NCBI GenBank assembly: GCA_028015205.1
Contig: CM051514.1
Coordinates: forward strand, 4,154,001 to 4,218,000
DNA: 64,000 nt
Origin: Mytilisepta virgata
Lineage: Eukaryota; Mollusca; Bivalvia; Mytilida; Mytilidae
Reading direction: 5' to 3'
Part shown: positions 53,281 to 63,540 of the stretch, piece after piece
Layout: each line of letters begins with the position of its first letter
How positions within the stretch are numbered: position 1 is the first letter of the stretch
Made by a program: the position numbers and the translations under genes
The notes under the pieces: generated by a model
The model's database searches: none
Told to the model about the DNA's origin: nothing
The model's input: the letters and a program-made list of their open reading frames with translations, nothing else

Positions 53281-53435
53281 CAAAAAGTTTTAAGTGTTAA
53301 ATGAACAAATTATGTTTAACTAGGTGTCTCTGATGGTATATGTGGATGATTCAGATATAGAAATGTTTAGGTTTCTAGTGAACAAATTATGTTTAATCAT
53401 GTGGCTGACAGTAAATGTGGATAATTTTAGATACT
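53251..53435 (+). repeat. Three diverged copies of the C-terminal coding segment
   Basis: Copy 1 (ctgacaattaaagtggatga, 53251) is coding. Copies 2 (ctgatggtatatgtggatga, 53330) and 3 (ctgacagtaaatgtggataa, 53405) follow at 79- and 75-bp steps in the 3' UTR, and aacaaattatgtttaa(c/t) is shared after copies 1 and 2. Read in the matching frame they give VSLTIKVDDFR, VSLMVYVDDSD and MWLTVNVDNFR. Confidence 0.8.
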
Positions 53436-53580
53436 GTGAAACACTTATTAATCATGATACACCAATTTTTGTGGAATTCATGGATGCATATACAAAATGG
53501 TTAATTTCGCTTGGGTTATTTGGTTCAATGTGCATTTTCCTACTTGGGTTATTTTTCTACTGCAAAATGTAGTTGATATA

Positions 53581-54070
53581 CAGTCAAACCTGCTTTTAAC
53601 GGCCACAATTGGGACAAAAGTAAAGTGGCCGCATAAGACAGGTGACCGTTTAATCAAGTTTTACACTGAGCGGCAATTCCGTATTTTGCTTTCCGGTCCG
53701 GAACGATCAAGATATTATCGTTGTCTAACATACAAATATGGCGGTTCGACTGAGATGAAACGATGTTTTTTTCCACAATTGACCGTAAATGAACGATGAG
53801 ATTGATAATTTGAATGATTATTAAGTTATGCCATTAATTAAAGATGATTTGAAAGTCAATTAACGATGATTTTAACATTTATAGAAAGGTAAATGACCGC
53901 TTAATTTAGGTAAATTTCAAGCTTGGGTACCATTTGCTATGACCGCTGGCCGCGTAAGACAGGTGACCGCTTATTCGAGTTAAATTAACACGTAAAACTG
54001 CGGACTCCAGGACGACCGCTGAAGGCAGGTGGCTGCTTAATTGAGGTGACCGTTAGGGCAGGTTTGACTG
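53581..54070. mobile_element. pogo/Tigger-like MITE, CAGTCAAACCTG ends, in the 3' UTR region
   Basis: Inverted ends cagtcaaacctgcttttaac ... gttagggcaggtttgactg, TA on both sides (53579-53580, 54071-54072). Inside, 'aggtgaccg' is repeated. 490 bp. No transposase. Confidence 0.9.
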
Positions 54071-54081
54071 TAGTAAATAAC

Positions 54082-54087
54082 AATAAA
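54082..54087 (+). promoter_or_regulatory. Candidate poly(A) signal AATAAA
   Basis: First AATAAA that I see after the USP40 stop codon, 802 bp downstream and just past the right end of a MITE. An ATTAAA variant at 53837 lies inside the MITE. Which, if either, is used cannot be told from sequence. Confidence 0.35.
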
Positions 54088-54296
54088 AAGTGTTGAAGGG
54101 TAAGCATGCTCCATTCAGTTCAGAATGGACCCTATCACCTGGCTATTAGTCTGAAATTTGACTTTCTGGAAAATTTTCATTTATATAGTATTAGCTTGGT
54201 ATTTGTAAATTAAGACAGAAATGGCTGAATGCCTCAAGTTTAACATATCATTAGTTGTAATACATTAATGTTGATGGTTGTATGATATCTGCTGAT

Positions 54297-55645
54297 TGAA
54301 ATACAATCGACTGATTTAAGCGTTGACTTTGATGTTTATGCAATCAGGAAAGCGTGTCTCAAAGATAGGTCAAGTCCCGCCCAGTAATACATTGTATCAA
54401 TACTGAAATTGAAGTTCATGGTCAATATCAACAGTCACATAACACATATTGCCATGCTCAGGTGTGCTGTTACGACTGCTTTACATACACTGTTCTGAAC
54501 AGTTATTGATACCGTAATATTTTCACGAATAATTTTGTGTATATGTGCAAACTGAATGTTCTTTTTAATGCATATCTTTTGATGACAATCCTTTGTGATA
54601 AAGATTTAAATTTGAATTTCACTGAATTGGTACATAGTAACACAACTGACATTGTATTTCGGCCTAAAGTAAACTGTTAATGTTTAGCACGACAAAAATG
54701 GAATGCCAACAATAGAGCCTGGGCATTTACTAATAGCTGATAATTGTCCAATTCACAGATTCAGTGGAAAGTACGCGTCAGCCATTTCCTTGGTAGAATG
54801 AGAATTGGATATATTTTTCTCCGGAGATGTAGGCCTGAATTAAATATTGCTGAATACTGAAGTTGGCAGTTACTCAGGCAGTCAAGGAAATTTCAACAAA
54901 TAATATTAAAGGATTTTGTAAAGGAACTGGTTACATAAAAGTAGTCAGTAAATTTACGGAACTCTTAGTAAGAGCATGTCTTTTCTTTTGTTCTTTATAA
55001 AGGTTCTCTAATGTTTCTATTTTTATATGTTTATTTTTGTATTGTACTAAAAAGAAAAAAAATACTTCTTATGGTCCAGTGCTGGTGTTTTTCTTTATTT
55101 TCTTTCCTTCGAAATAAACATATATTAAACTGTTGTATATGGGAATTCGTAACTATTAGTGGGTAGGACTTGACTGACATTCAATGTGTTATATATTTTT
55201 ATCGTGCACAATAGGCAATGACAGGAGAAACCCGAACCCTGTCCATAAATTCTTTGATACCAATTTTGATGCACGAGATGTGCACATTTCGTCCGTTTAC
55301 TACTTGTCAGTTGTGTTCCAAATATAAACAATAATTCAAAAAGTTGATCATTTTCATTCAGAATTCCAGAAATATATACCGCGGGTATAATGCATATGTA
55401 GTTTTTCACTACGTTATTTACAGCCTTTATAAAGGAAAGCATCTGCACATGGGAATTTGTAAACTTGTAATATTGACCATGAACTTGTATACAATTTCAA
55501 CTGGCCATTTTGACGTAACATTTAATTGATTGATTCACTGTATTAGTGGGCGGGACTTGACCTATCTTTAAGACACGCTTTCCTTATTATAAACATTGAA
55601 AGTCAATGCTTAAATCAGTTGCATTGTATATGTTTGTTAATTACA
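54297..55645. mobile_element. Candidate element with arms of about 100 bp
   Basis: 54297-54400 ('gaaagcgtgtctcaaagata', 'ggtcaagtcccgccca') has an inverted partner at 55540-55645 ('gggcgggacttgacctatct', 'agacacgctttcc'). A third short copy ('agtgggtaggacttgac') lies near 55158. About 1.15 kb separates the arms; the interior also carries the 'gtgcacatttcgtccg' repeat at 55255-55345. No coding frame. Confidence 0.65.
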
Positions 55646-56760
55646 GCTGAAGGAAAATGTGATATTTTTTATCAGATGTTAAATACCTTGTTGACTTTTT
55701 TAATAAAACTTTGAAAGGTGACTTTCATCTCATACAGGTTATTACCTGACATTTTATGCAGGCATTTGTGGAAGAAGTGGTGTTCTTTTTTCTAACAATT
55801 TTACTTTTAAGTAAATGACATGTTCGGCTAATTTTCGAATTTATGTCACTTGCTGACTTGTACACAACCAGACCACTTACTAAAATATGTTTATTAAAAA
55901 AAATAACAACACTAGAGTTTGTGTTAAGCAGTTTACAATCTGACCTGTTAAGAGTTGGCATAATATACAAACATGTATAATTGAATGATTAAAATTATAT
56001 CTTCACTGCACTGATGCATTCAATACAAAAATAGGAGAGTATACTTAGTATAATATGGATATCTATGAGATGAAAAGAACTTAAAATTTGTGAAAATCAG
56101 AACTCTTAACATTGTTTAAGTACAAGAAAGTTTTAATATATTGATTTATTGTAAGTATGACAGGACTGAGTTAACTCCGTCAGAGGAATCAGATGTACGT
56201 TAATCTCCTGTGAGTAGTATACAGCTGTATTTAATAATTGTAACCTCCACTTGGGTGAAAGGTTTCTGGAGTATGCCAGGTTTCCTTATTTTGGTTAATT
56301 CTACATCTGATATAATTCCTTGATCTTATTCCTCATTTCTGGTTTTTGAAAGTTTATTTACTGTCACGCACGCCTTAATTCATAAGTCAGTAATGGCATA
56401 CAAATAAATCAATCTCGACACAAAATACATATTTAAGGAGTGGTTTAATTTGATGACCTGCTCTGAAAATACTTGGGGCATATATTTGAAACCCGTCATG
56501 AATGAGCATTGCAAAGTGCTTTCCAAGTGGTGTTTCTTAGGTGCAGATCAGAAATTCAAGCTAGCCACCAGTCATGCCAGTGTTACATGTGTGTTAACAT
56601 TGGACCCTATGAAATGTATTCAAAATTTTTCTGGCGAACAATTTTCTGCATTGTATGAAACTTGGTGGAAGTGATACTAATGAGGAGCCAAATATTTTTT
56701 TATTACTTTGGTACCATTCTCCTATCAAACATGACCAAAAGGTCGAGGCTCAACAAGGAA
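55646..56760. other. Downstream DNA, nothing defined
   Basis: AT-rich. Short open frames on both strands lack family resemblance, start context or splice structure. No promoter or exon pattern of a second gene is seen. Confidence 0.5.
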
Positions 56761-56764
56761 CTTT

Positions 56765-57388
56765 GTGAGGGTACAAGTCAAATCGGCACCTATAGAAAAA
56801 GTCAAATCGGCACCTGGTCAAATCGGTTGATTTTTGAAATTTGAATAAAAAATGTGATTAGATTACATGTATACTTTAGTTTAATAAGACATTAGAAATG
56901 AAACCTCCTGGTGTCAAATTTAAACATTGAATATCTTTTATATATCATCATTCATTTTATTCCATGGCTGCTTTGGTTACTATTCATTATAAAAGAAAGC
57001 ATCAAATCGGTGCTATGGTGGCTTGAAACTTTCATTAAGGGTGAAAATTAATGATTTCTACGTGTTGAAGATCTCACTGCAGGGCTCAACTGGTTAAAAT
57101 CCAATACCTCGAATACACATTAAGTTGAACGAAAAAAAAAACATACAGATACCCCCAAAAATGATAATAAGTCAAATATTCTGGACAACACCTTTATTTT
57201 AATCTTTTTGCTTAAAATACTGAAACAAATATATATATTCAACATATTTATCATGGGTGCCGAAATGACCACATTGGGTGCCGATTCAACCAGGTGCCGA
57301 TTTGACTAGGTGCCGATTTGACTATACCGGGTGCCGATTTGACCAGGTGCCGATTTAACCAAGTGCCGATTTGACTATAATTCCTTTG
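56765..57388. mobile_element. Candidate element bounded by clusters of an inverted motif
   Basis: The left cluster has 'gtcaaatcggcacc' in two copies plus a partial (56775-56830). The right cluster has its complement, 'ggtgccgatttgac', six or seven times (57256-57388). The two clusters face each other around about 430 bp. Open frames are uninformative. Confidence 0.6.
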
Positions 57389-57904
57389 TGATGAATTAAA
57401 ATTCCTAGATTTTCATTTCTAAAACTACTTGACCCATTCATTTGAAAGTTATCATGAATGATTACTACTATTTATTGCCCAAGGACTGCTCATACGGTGC
57501 CGATTGGAAGACAAAGATGGCCAACAATGACTCCGTTATCACTTGGCCTTAATGCATTTAAAATTATTCTTCCGAAGAATAAATAGATGATACCAAACTT
57601 TGTGGAAGTGATTTGTATGAAGACCCTATTAATTTTGTCCTACTCGAGTTACGTTTTAATATATATAATCAAAAATGGCCAGGTCTTTTCTGATTGGTTA
57701 GATTTCCTAGATCGTCTTTGTCCAAAGAGATTGAAAATTGTCGACAAAAGAATACCGTAGCTGCAGTCCACAAATTCGAAGTCCAAGGAAAAAACAAAGT
57801 CAGGAGAATGGAACACAACAAAAAACGCCACAAGGACATATGTATAACTATAAGAATTAAAAAACGTACAATAAACTAAACAAGACAGCACAGCTAGCTA
57901 GAAA

Positions 57905-57936
57905 CTGGGACTATTATACTAGTATAATAGTCCCAG
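57905..57936. repeat. Perfect 32-bp palindrome
   Basis: ctgggactattatact and its exact complement agtataatagtcccag meet with no spacer. Flanked on both sides by 'ctagaaact'. No coding context. Confidence 0.95.
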
Positions 57937-57999
57937 CTAGAAACTAAAGCACTAGCAATGTGTAGTCCCATTAAAAACCAGGAGTGAAATCAAGGGCTT

Positions 58000-59280
58000 C
58001 GTTAACGGCACCCGTCACATTGCCAGTCCGGTGAGGTGTCAATTCCACCGTAAAAATATTTGGAGTGATGAAATTAACAGAGACTGAACATGCATAATCC
58101 TGTCTTAGAAGTTTATATGACATCAATTTTCGCCCTGCCGAGAAAGTCGCCGTATAAATCACATGAGCGGCAGTAACGAATCAACTGTGAAATGAACACC
58201 CCATAGGTTGGAGATCTTGTTCTGTTACTGCTAAGAAAGAGGAAGTTCACAATCGGAAAATTAAAATCAGCACGTTTGTCATAAAGTTTAGATTTCAATC
58301 GCCCATCATTGTCTATGTACATGCACAAATTTAGATATGAAGCAGAAGCTGATGTGTCTTTGGTCTTTAATTTCAAGTTCACTGGGATGGAAGAGATGTA
58401 GGTAATCCTTACAGTTGGACTATAAAGTGACGAAACATCATCTATATAGCGGAAACTGAAATTAAAGGACTCTGCTATTTTCTTTTCTTTCAGATTCAGT
58501 AGCCCCTGTAAAAATGTAGTTACATATGAAAACAAGAACAGGTCGGCCATAAGCGGCGCGCAGTTTGTCCCCATTGTGTTGAAAACTGTTTTCCAAACTC
58601 AACAAAGATGTTGTCGATGAGAAATTCCAGAATGTTAACATCAGTCTCGCAGAACTTTTTGTTAGAATCCGTATTTTTTTTTTGACAAAGTCAGCCTTGT
58701 CCTTAACATTTATATTAGATAGTACTCTTTATAAACCTTGTATAGTGCAGAAATATTGGTGAGTTATCTCACGAAAAACAGATTTTAGTTTATCATCCGG
58801 GAAGGTCTTATACAGTGTAGAAAAATCGTTTTTATGCTATTACAAGAAGAGATATTCCTGTATTCTTTGGAATCCACATCTGATTCACACCATTAGTTGA
58901 GTGTGCTCACAGTAGCCCTTGAGACCGTCCTGAATTGCTGTAAGTAAAGTAGTAAGGAGATGTGAAAAGGGTTTAGTAGTACATTTGGCAGAGCCTGCTA
59001 TGTACCTTTCTTATGAAGTTTAGGTATCAAGTAAATGGAAGGAAGGTTACAATTGTCATCATTAACAGCAATACCGAAGGAAGATAGAACATAATTATGA
59101 TTATTGATAATATATTCCTTTGGTTTCATAGTGGGGTTGTCAAGTGAATTGTCAATACTCATCCCCTTAATCTGGCACTCAATGTAGTGTCTTTCGCAGA
59201 CAAAAAGCTTTGTCAGCCAGAACAATGACATAATTGTCATGAAGGACAGTGTTTTTTCTAACTTGGGGATTGTTAAAACG
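58000..59280 (-). pseudogene. Broken reverse transcriptase of a retroelement (Penelope-like?)
   Basis: Longest piece is minus strand 58574-58113, 153 codons: starts MGTNCAPLMADLFLFSY, has the catalytic box FRYIDDVSSL, then LYDKRADFNFPIVNF and FISQLIRYCRSC. A more N-terminal piece is at 59240-58998 with LPSIYLIPKLHKKGT. Between them (58575-58997) the frame is broken. YIDDV is the polymerase active-site motif. The PIPKLHK and MGTNCAPLxADLFLF blocks occur in a metazoan retroelement family that I place, with reservation, with Penelope-like elements. Not a functional gene: frameshifts and missing segments. Confidence 0.85.
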
Positions 59281-59499
59281 CTGTCAGATTAATTTATTTC
59301 GGCATTTTGTGATTCATTAGAACTCATGGACGTTCTGTGGTGCTGAATGCGAGCAAGAATTGAAGTCTTATCGACCTGATCCAATTCGAAAGTGTTTCGA
59401 CGTCTTTTTGTCTCTCTCTCTTCGCACATTTTCTGACATAGTACTAAACTGCATCCATCAGTATGTTGGTGTTGTGTTTCCAGTTGATAGAATAGACAA

Positions 59500-59862
59500 T
59501 GGAAACGGGGAAAGTGTCAAAGAGACAACAACCCGACCAAAGAGCAGAAAACAGCTCAAGCTACCAATGGGTCTTCAACGCGGCGAGAAAATCCCGCATC
59601 CAGAGGCGGGCCCCTAAACAATAATGTATAATAGTTCAGCAAAATGGACGGCACACTAAACTCCGAAACATAAAAATGAACCAAAATTCAAAAAACACAC
59701 AAGACTAACAAAGGCTTGAGGTTCTTGACTTGGGACAGTCGCAAAAATGCGGCGGGGTTAAACCCTCCCCCTATACCTCTAGCCAATGTGGAATAAACAA
59801 ACACACAGCGATACACACAGTAAAACTCAGTTCAAAAGATGTCCGAGTTCGATGTTAAACTA
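59500..59862 (+). repeat. Mussel-typical repeat block
   Basis: 'acaatggaaacggggaaagt', 'aacaacccgaccaaag', 'ccaatgggtcttcaacg', 'atcccgcatccagaggcg', 'aatgcggcggggttaaac' and 'ctctagccaatgtggaat'. I recognise this combination as an abundant dispersed repeat in Mytilus sequences (from memory). It lies between the two halves of the retroelement remnant. The 85-codon open frame starting at 59360 overlaps it and is not a gene. Confidence 0.75.
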
Positions 59863-59869
59863 GAGGCTC

Positions 59870-60740
59870 TAAAGAGCCTGTATCGCTTATCTGGATTGAA
59901 CTTTTAACCTTGAGCAGAACTAAATATTTGGCTGGTTTATCTATAGGGGTCTTTGTTAAACTAAGTTCGGCTGTGGCAGCCAAGATGGTTGACAGTCCAG
60001 GTCTTTTTTAAAAGAGAACCATCTAAGGACCATTACTGCCAAGTTTTGTTCCGACTGGCTAGGTGGTTTCAGACAAGAAGATTTTTCAATGATTTATTCC
60101 ATAAGGCAATATGTCAAAGTAAGTTCGAAAGTGGCGACCATCTTGGTTGACAGTCCGGGTCATCGGACACAATTCTGAAAGTGGATCATCTAAGGACCAT
60201 TGCTGCCAAGTCTAGTTCTAATGGCTAAGTGGTTTCAGACAAGAAGATTTTTGAGTGAATTTCCCATAGGGTCCTATGTTAAACTAAGTTCGGCTGTGTC
60301 GGCCATCTTGGTTCACAGTCCACGAAATTGGGCATATTTCTGGAAGAGGGCCTCCTTAGGAATATTGCTGCAAAGTCTGGTCCCAATTAGTCAAGTGGTT
60401 TCAGACAAGAAGATTTTTCAATGAATTTTCACATGGGGCATTATGTTAAACTAAGTTCGGTTGTGTCGGGTATGTTGGTTGAGAGTCCATGTCATTGGAC
60501 ACAATTCTGAAAGAGGACCATATTAGGACCATTGCTGCAAAGTCTAGTTCCAATTGGTCAAGTGGTTTCAGACGAAAAGATTTTTCAATGAATTTTCCCA
60601 TAGGGCCCTATGTTTAAGTAGTTCGGCTGTTGCGGCCATCTTGGTTAACAGGCCGGGTCATTGGACATAATTCTGAAAGAGAACCTCCTAAGGACCATTA
60701 TTGCCAAGTTTGGTTGCAACTGGTCTTGTAGTTTCATAGA
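59870..60740 (-). mobile_element. Family Z element, minus strand, 5' truncated
   Basis: Begins at its 3' end: CTAG then hairpin aggctctaaagagcct, 'gtatcgcttat'. It continues with complements of the core units ('ctaaggaccattgctgc', 'ggccatcttggtt'). Around 60735 it switches to plus-strand family text ('cgtcgtccgttatcttt', 'ttctcctctgaaactactgg') up to about 60840, so two copies meet head to head. Confidence 0.8.
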
Positions 60741-61045
60741 AGATGTCGTCGTCCGTTATCTTTTACAAAAATCTTCTCCTCTGAAACTACTGGGCAAAAT
60801 GGAACCATACTTGGCCACAAGCATCATTAGGGTATCTTTTCAGGTGAATGACGGCATTTTTGTGCTTTGTATAGAATATTACCATAAAAGATGAGATGTG
60901 AAATACCTGAACATATAAGATGTTTGCACGTTGATTTATATTTACGAATGAGGTCCTTGTACCGATGATAAAATTTAGTAAAAGTTTTGACAAGTTTGTG
61001 ATATCGAAATCCGTGGTATAATAATTTTTCAGTAATACAATCTTC

Positions 61046-61809
61046 CTATTTAGTATAATTGCTAACGATGCTTAGGTCGCCCGTAATAACGAGGCCAGCA
61101 GGACGATAAGTAAATTGAGAAGAGGAGCAGGAGCAATCAGGTGGTTTGGATATAAAGTCATCAATTTTGAGGTCGCGCAATACCCTTTTGTCGTTGAAAA
61201 TAGTGGTTGCAATTGGTTTGGTATAGGTATAAGATATAAATGGAACTGATTGGTCTTTCAAATAAGGTGGAACTTCACATGTTACGTTTTTGTTGTGCAA
61301 GATATTTCCAAGGTTGATGGCGTCTAGGCCTTTGTTATCAAAATTAATTTGCAGGAATGAACGACGTTCTGTTTCATTACTAGAAGTGCTAACAGGCCTA
61401 AATAATCCACGCTGGAAAACATCCAGCGCAATGACAATTATTTCATATTTATCAGAAGTATATGGTCAGTATCAGGTTTATCCAAACAAGTTTTATAAAA
61501 GGAATTTAATTTTTATTGAGGTAAGGGGTAAAGTTTAGTGCGATGTGATAAAAACCGAGAGGTTTGTTCATGTATGGAAGAAGGCCGTCTATTGAAATGA
61601 AAGTTTGGAGAGATGTAGTGTCTAAGACCAAAACTACGTGGATGACACTGGCTTCCATTAAAAATATTCACCACGTTCACAGAACTGCATCCAGGGCTGC
61701 ACAAGTTACCTAAGTCTGTATTTTTTATGTTATCATTGCCACCATATAGGGTATTGAGGTTCCTAGCTCTCTGATCAGTAATCTTCTCTTTGTAATCATG
61801 GGTGGTCAT
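61046..61809 (-). pseudogene. Upstream part of the same retroelement
   Basis: Minus-strand open pieces at 61300-61046 and 61809-61513. The first has YTYTKPIATTIFNDKRVLRD, then PPDCSCSSSQFTYRPAGLVI and TGDLSIV. PPDCxCxxSxFxYxPAxHVITGDL is the block that precedes the reverse transcriptase in the family named above. Order and strand fit the RT remnant at 58000-59280, so the retroelement is split by the family Z copy and the mussel repeat. Confidence 0.75.
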
Positions 61810-62600
61810 TCCAAGGTGCTATCCAATGACTGACATAGGTGTTACTCTTTTAAAATTGTTTCCATTAACACCAAATTTCAACTAAAATGACAAATAAAAT
61901 ACAGGTGAACGATAGAGGCTCCTGGGACCAACTGGAGACCAGCATTAGCTTTTCGGAAAGTTTGTACTCGATTGACAAAGTATTGAAACTTTTATTGATC
62001 AGTGAGATGGATTGGATGATCTTTGATTTATCTGAATCAAAAATTATGTTATGGTGACAATATCAATGATACTGTCTCAAATATGTGCTTATTACAAAAA
62101 TGTATATGAATAACCATTTTGTATGGCTGTATATGAAAACATACGTTAAGAACAGAATTCTGATGTAGACTTAGTTTGAAAATTTGGTATCTCAGTTATT
62201 CATATTTTAATATCATACTTTAAATAAGAGACGTGTTAATCAACTATGTCAACAGTTATTTTTTTTCACCACTTTAATTTTGACATTTAAATTATGTTGA
62301 TTTAATTCCAGCATCTCTTAACAAACTGTTTAAAATCTCCAAATCTCAACTAAAATTATTTAATCTATTTAAGAACATCAGACGTTTTAATGCATGTAAA
62401 TTCCTATGGATCAAAGTATTATATTTACTTTGAACTCTATCCTTTAAACCAATTAGTGCTTTTTTTAAATCAAGGATTTAAGTAATGTATATAAATTCCT
62501 TACATAACAAATATACATTAATTGGGACAAGATTTTTCAGGTAGTGACATTTTTAATATTGTATTTATTTATTTATTTTAATGTCTATTATAATTATTTC
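61810..62600. other. Downstream DNA, nothing defined
   Basis: AT-rich. A family Z-like 3' phrase 'caggtgaacgatagaggctc' followed by 'ctgggacc' near 61902-61930 is a worn end. No gene. Confidence 0.55.
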
Positions 62601-62604
62601 TTTT

Positions 62605-63540
62605 TGTCGAGCCTTCGACTTTTGTCGAAAAAGCGAGACATAGCGATCCTACATTCCGTCGTCGTCGTCGTCGTCGTCGGCGGCGTCCACAAATATTCAC
62701 CCTGTGGTTAAAGTTTTTGAAATTTTAATAACTTTCTTAAACTATCCTGGATTTCTACCAAACTTGGACAGAGGCTTGTTTATGATCATAAGATAGTATC
62801 CAGAAGGAAATTTTGTAAAAAAAAAATTCCAGTTTTTCCGTATTTTACTTATAAATGGACTTAGTTTTTCTGCCAGGAAACATTACATTCACTCTGTGGT
62901 TAAAGTTTTTAAAATTTTAATAACTTTCTTAAAATATCCTGGATTTGTACCAAACTTGGACAGAAGCTTGTGTATGATCATAAGATAGTATCCAGAAGTA
63001 AATTTTGTAAAATAAAAATTCCAGTTTTTCTGTATATTACTTATAAATGGACTTAGTTTTTCTGCCAGGAAACATTACATTCATTCTGTGGTTAAAGTTT
63101 TCAAAATTTTAATAACTTTCTTAAACTATCCTGGATTTGTACCAAACTTGGACAGAAGCTTGTTTATGATCATAATATAGTATCCAGAAGTAAATTTAGT
63201 AAAAAAAAAAAAAAAAATTTCCGTATTTTACTTATAAATGGACTTAGTTTTTCTGCCAGGAAACATTACATTCACTCTGTGGTTAAAGTTTTTAAAATTT
63301 TAATAACTTTCTTAAACTATCCAGGAATTTTACCAAATTTGGACAGAAGCTTGTTTATGATATAAAGATTGTATCCAGGAGAAAATTTTGTAAAATATTT
63401 ATTTCTGTTTTTCAGTTTTTTACGTATAAATGGACTTAACATTGCATTCTATTATGTGCATTCACCTATCACACTGAAAATATAGACAACATCAAAAGTA
63501 GGCGAGACACTGGGTTCCGCGGAACCCTTACGAATTTTTT
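62605..63540 (+). mobile_element. Family Y pearl-like element, complete copy
   Basis: Starts 'ttgtcgagccttcgactttt' with hairpin ttcgacttttgtcgaa, then a gtcgtcgtcgtcgtcgtcgg microsatellite, about four units of roughly 185 bp ('aaacttggacagaagcttgt', 'atggacttagtttttctgcc', 'cattctgtggttaaag') and the 3' end 'ggcgagacactgggttccgc' 'ggaaccc' with a small gttccgcggaac palindrome. Non-coding. Confidence 0.85.

Larger units (their letters stand above)
48424..53183. other. Last intron (28), 4.8 kb, mostly family Z
   Basis: Contains the family Z copy at 48684-50198, its extension to 50543, a Z fragment at 50760-52230 and a MITE at 51287. 52230-53183 shows no exon and no element ends. Open frames on both strands at 49022-49715 come from the repeat text 'acatggctgccatgggcaat'. 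Confidence 0.7.

Noticed and set aside
51446..51844. 132-codon minus-strand open frame
   Set aside because: Spans a family Z fragment and a TA-flanked MITE; no family resemblance.
53497..53799. 100-codon plus-strand frame after USP40
   Set aside because: Runs through the CAGTCAAACCTG MITE; no protein resemblance.
56450..56674. 74-codon plus-strand open frame
   Set aside because: No homologous motif, no exon structure, and it lies in repeat-like text downstream of USP40.
61290..61538. 82-codon plus-strand frame
   Set aside because: Opposite strand of the retroelement remnant; a shadow frame.
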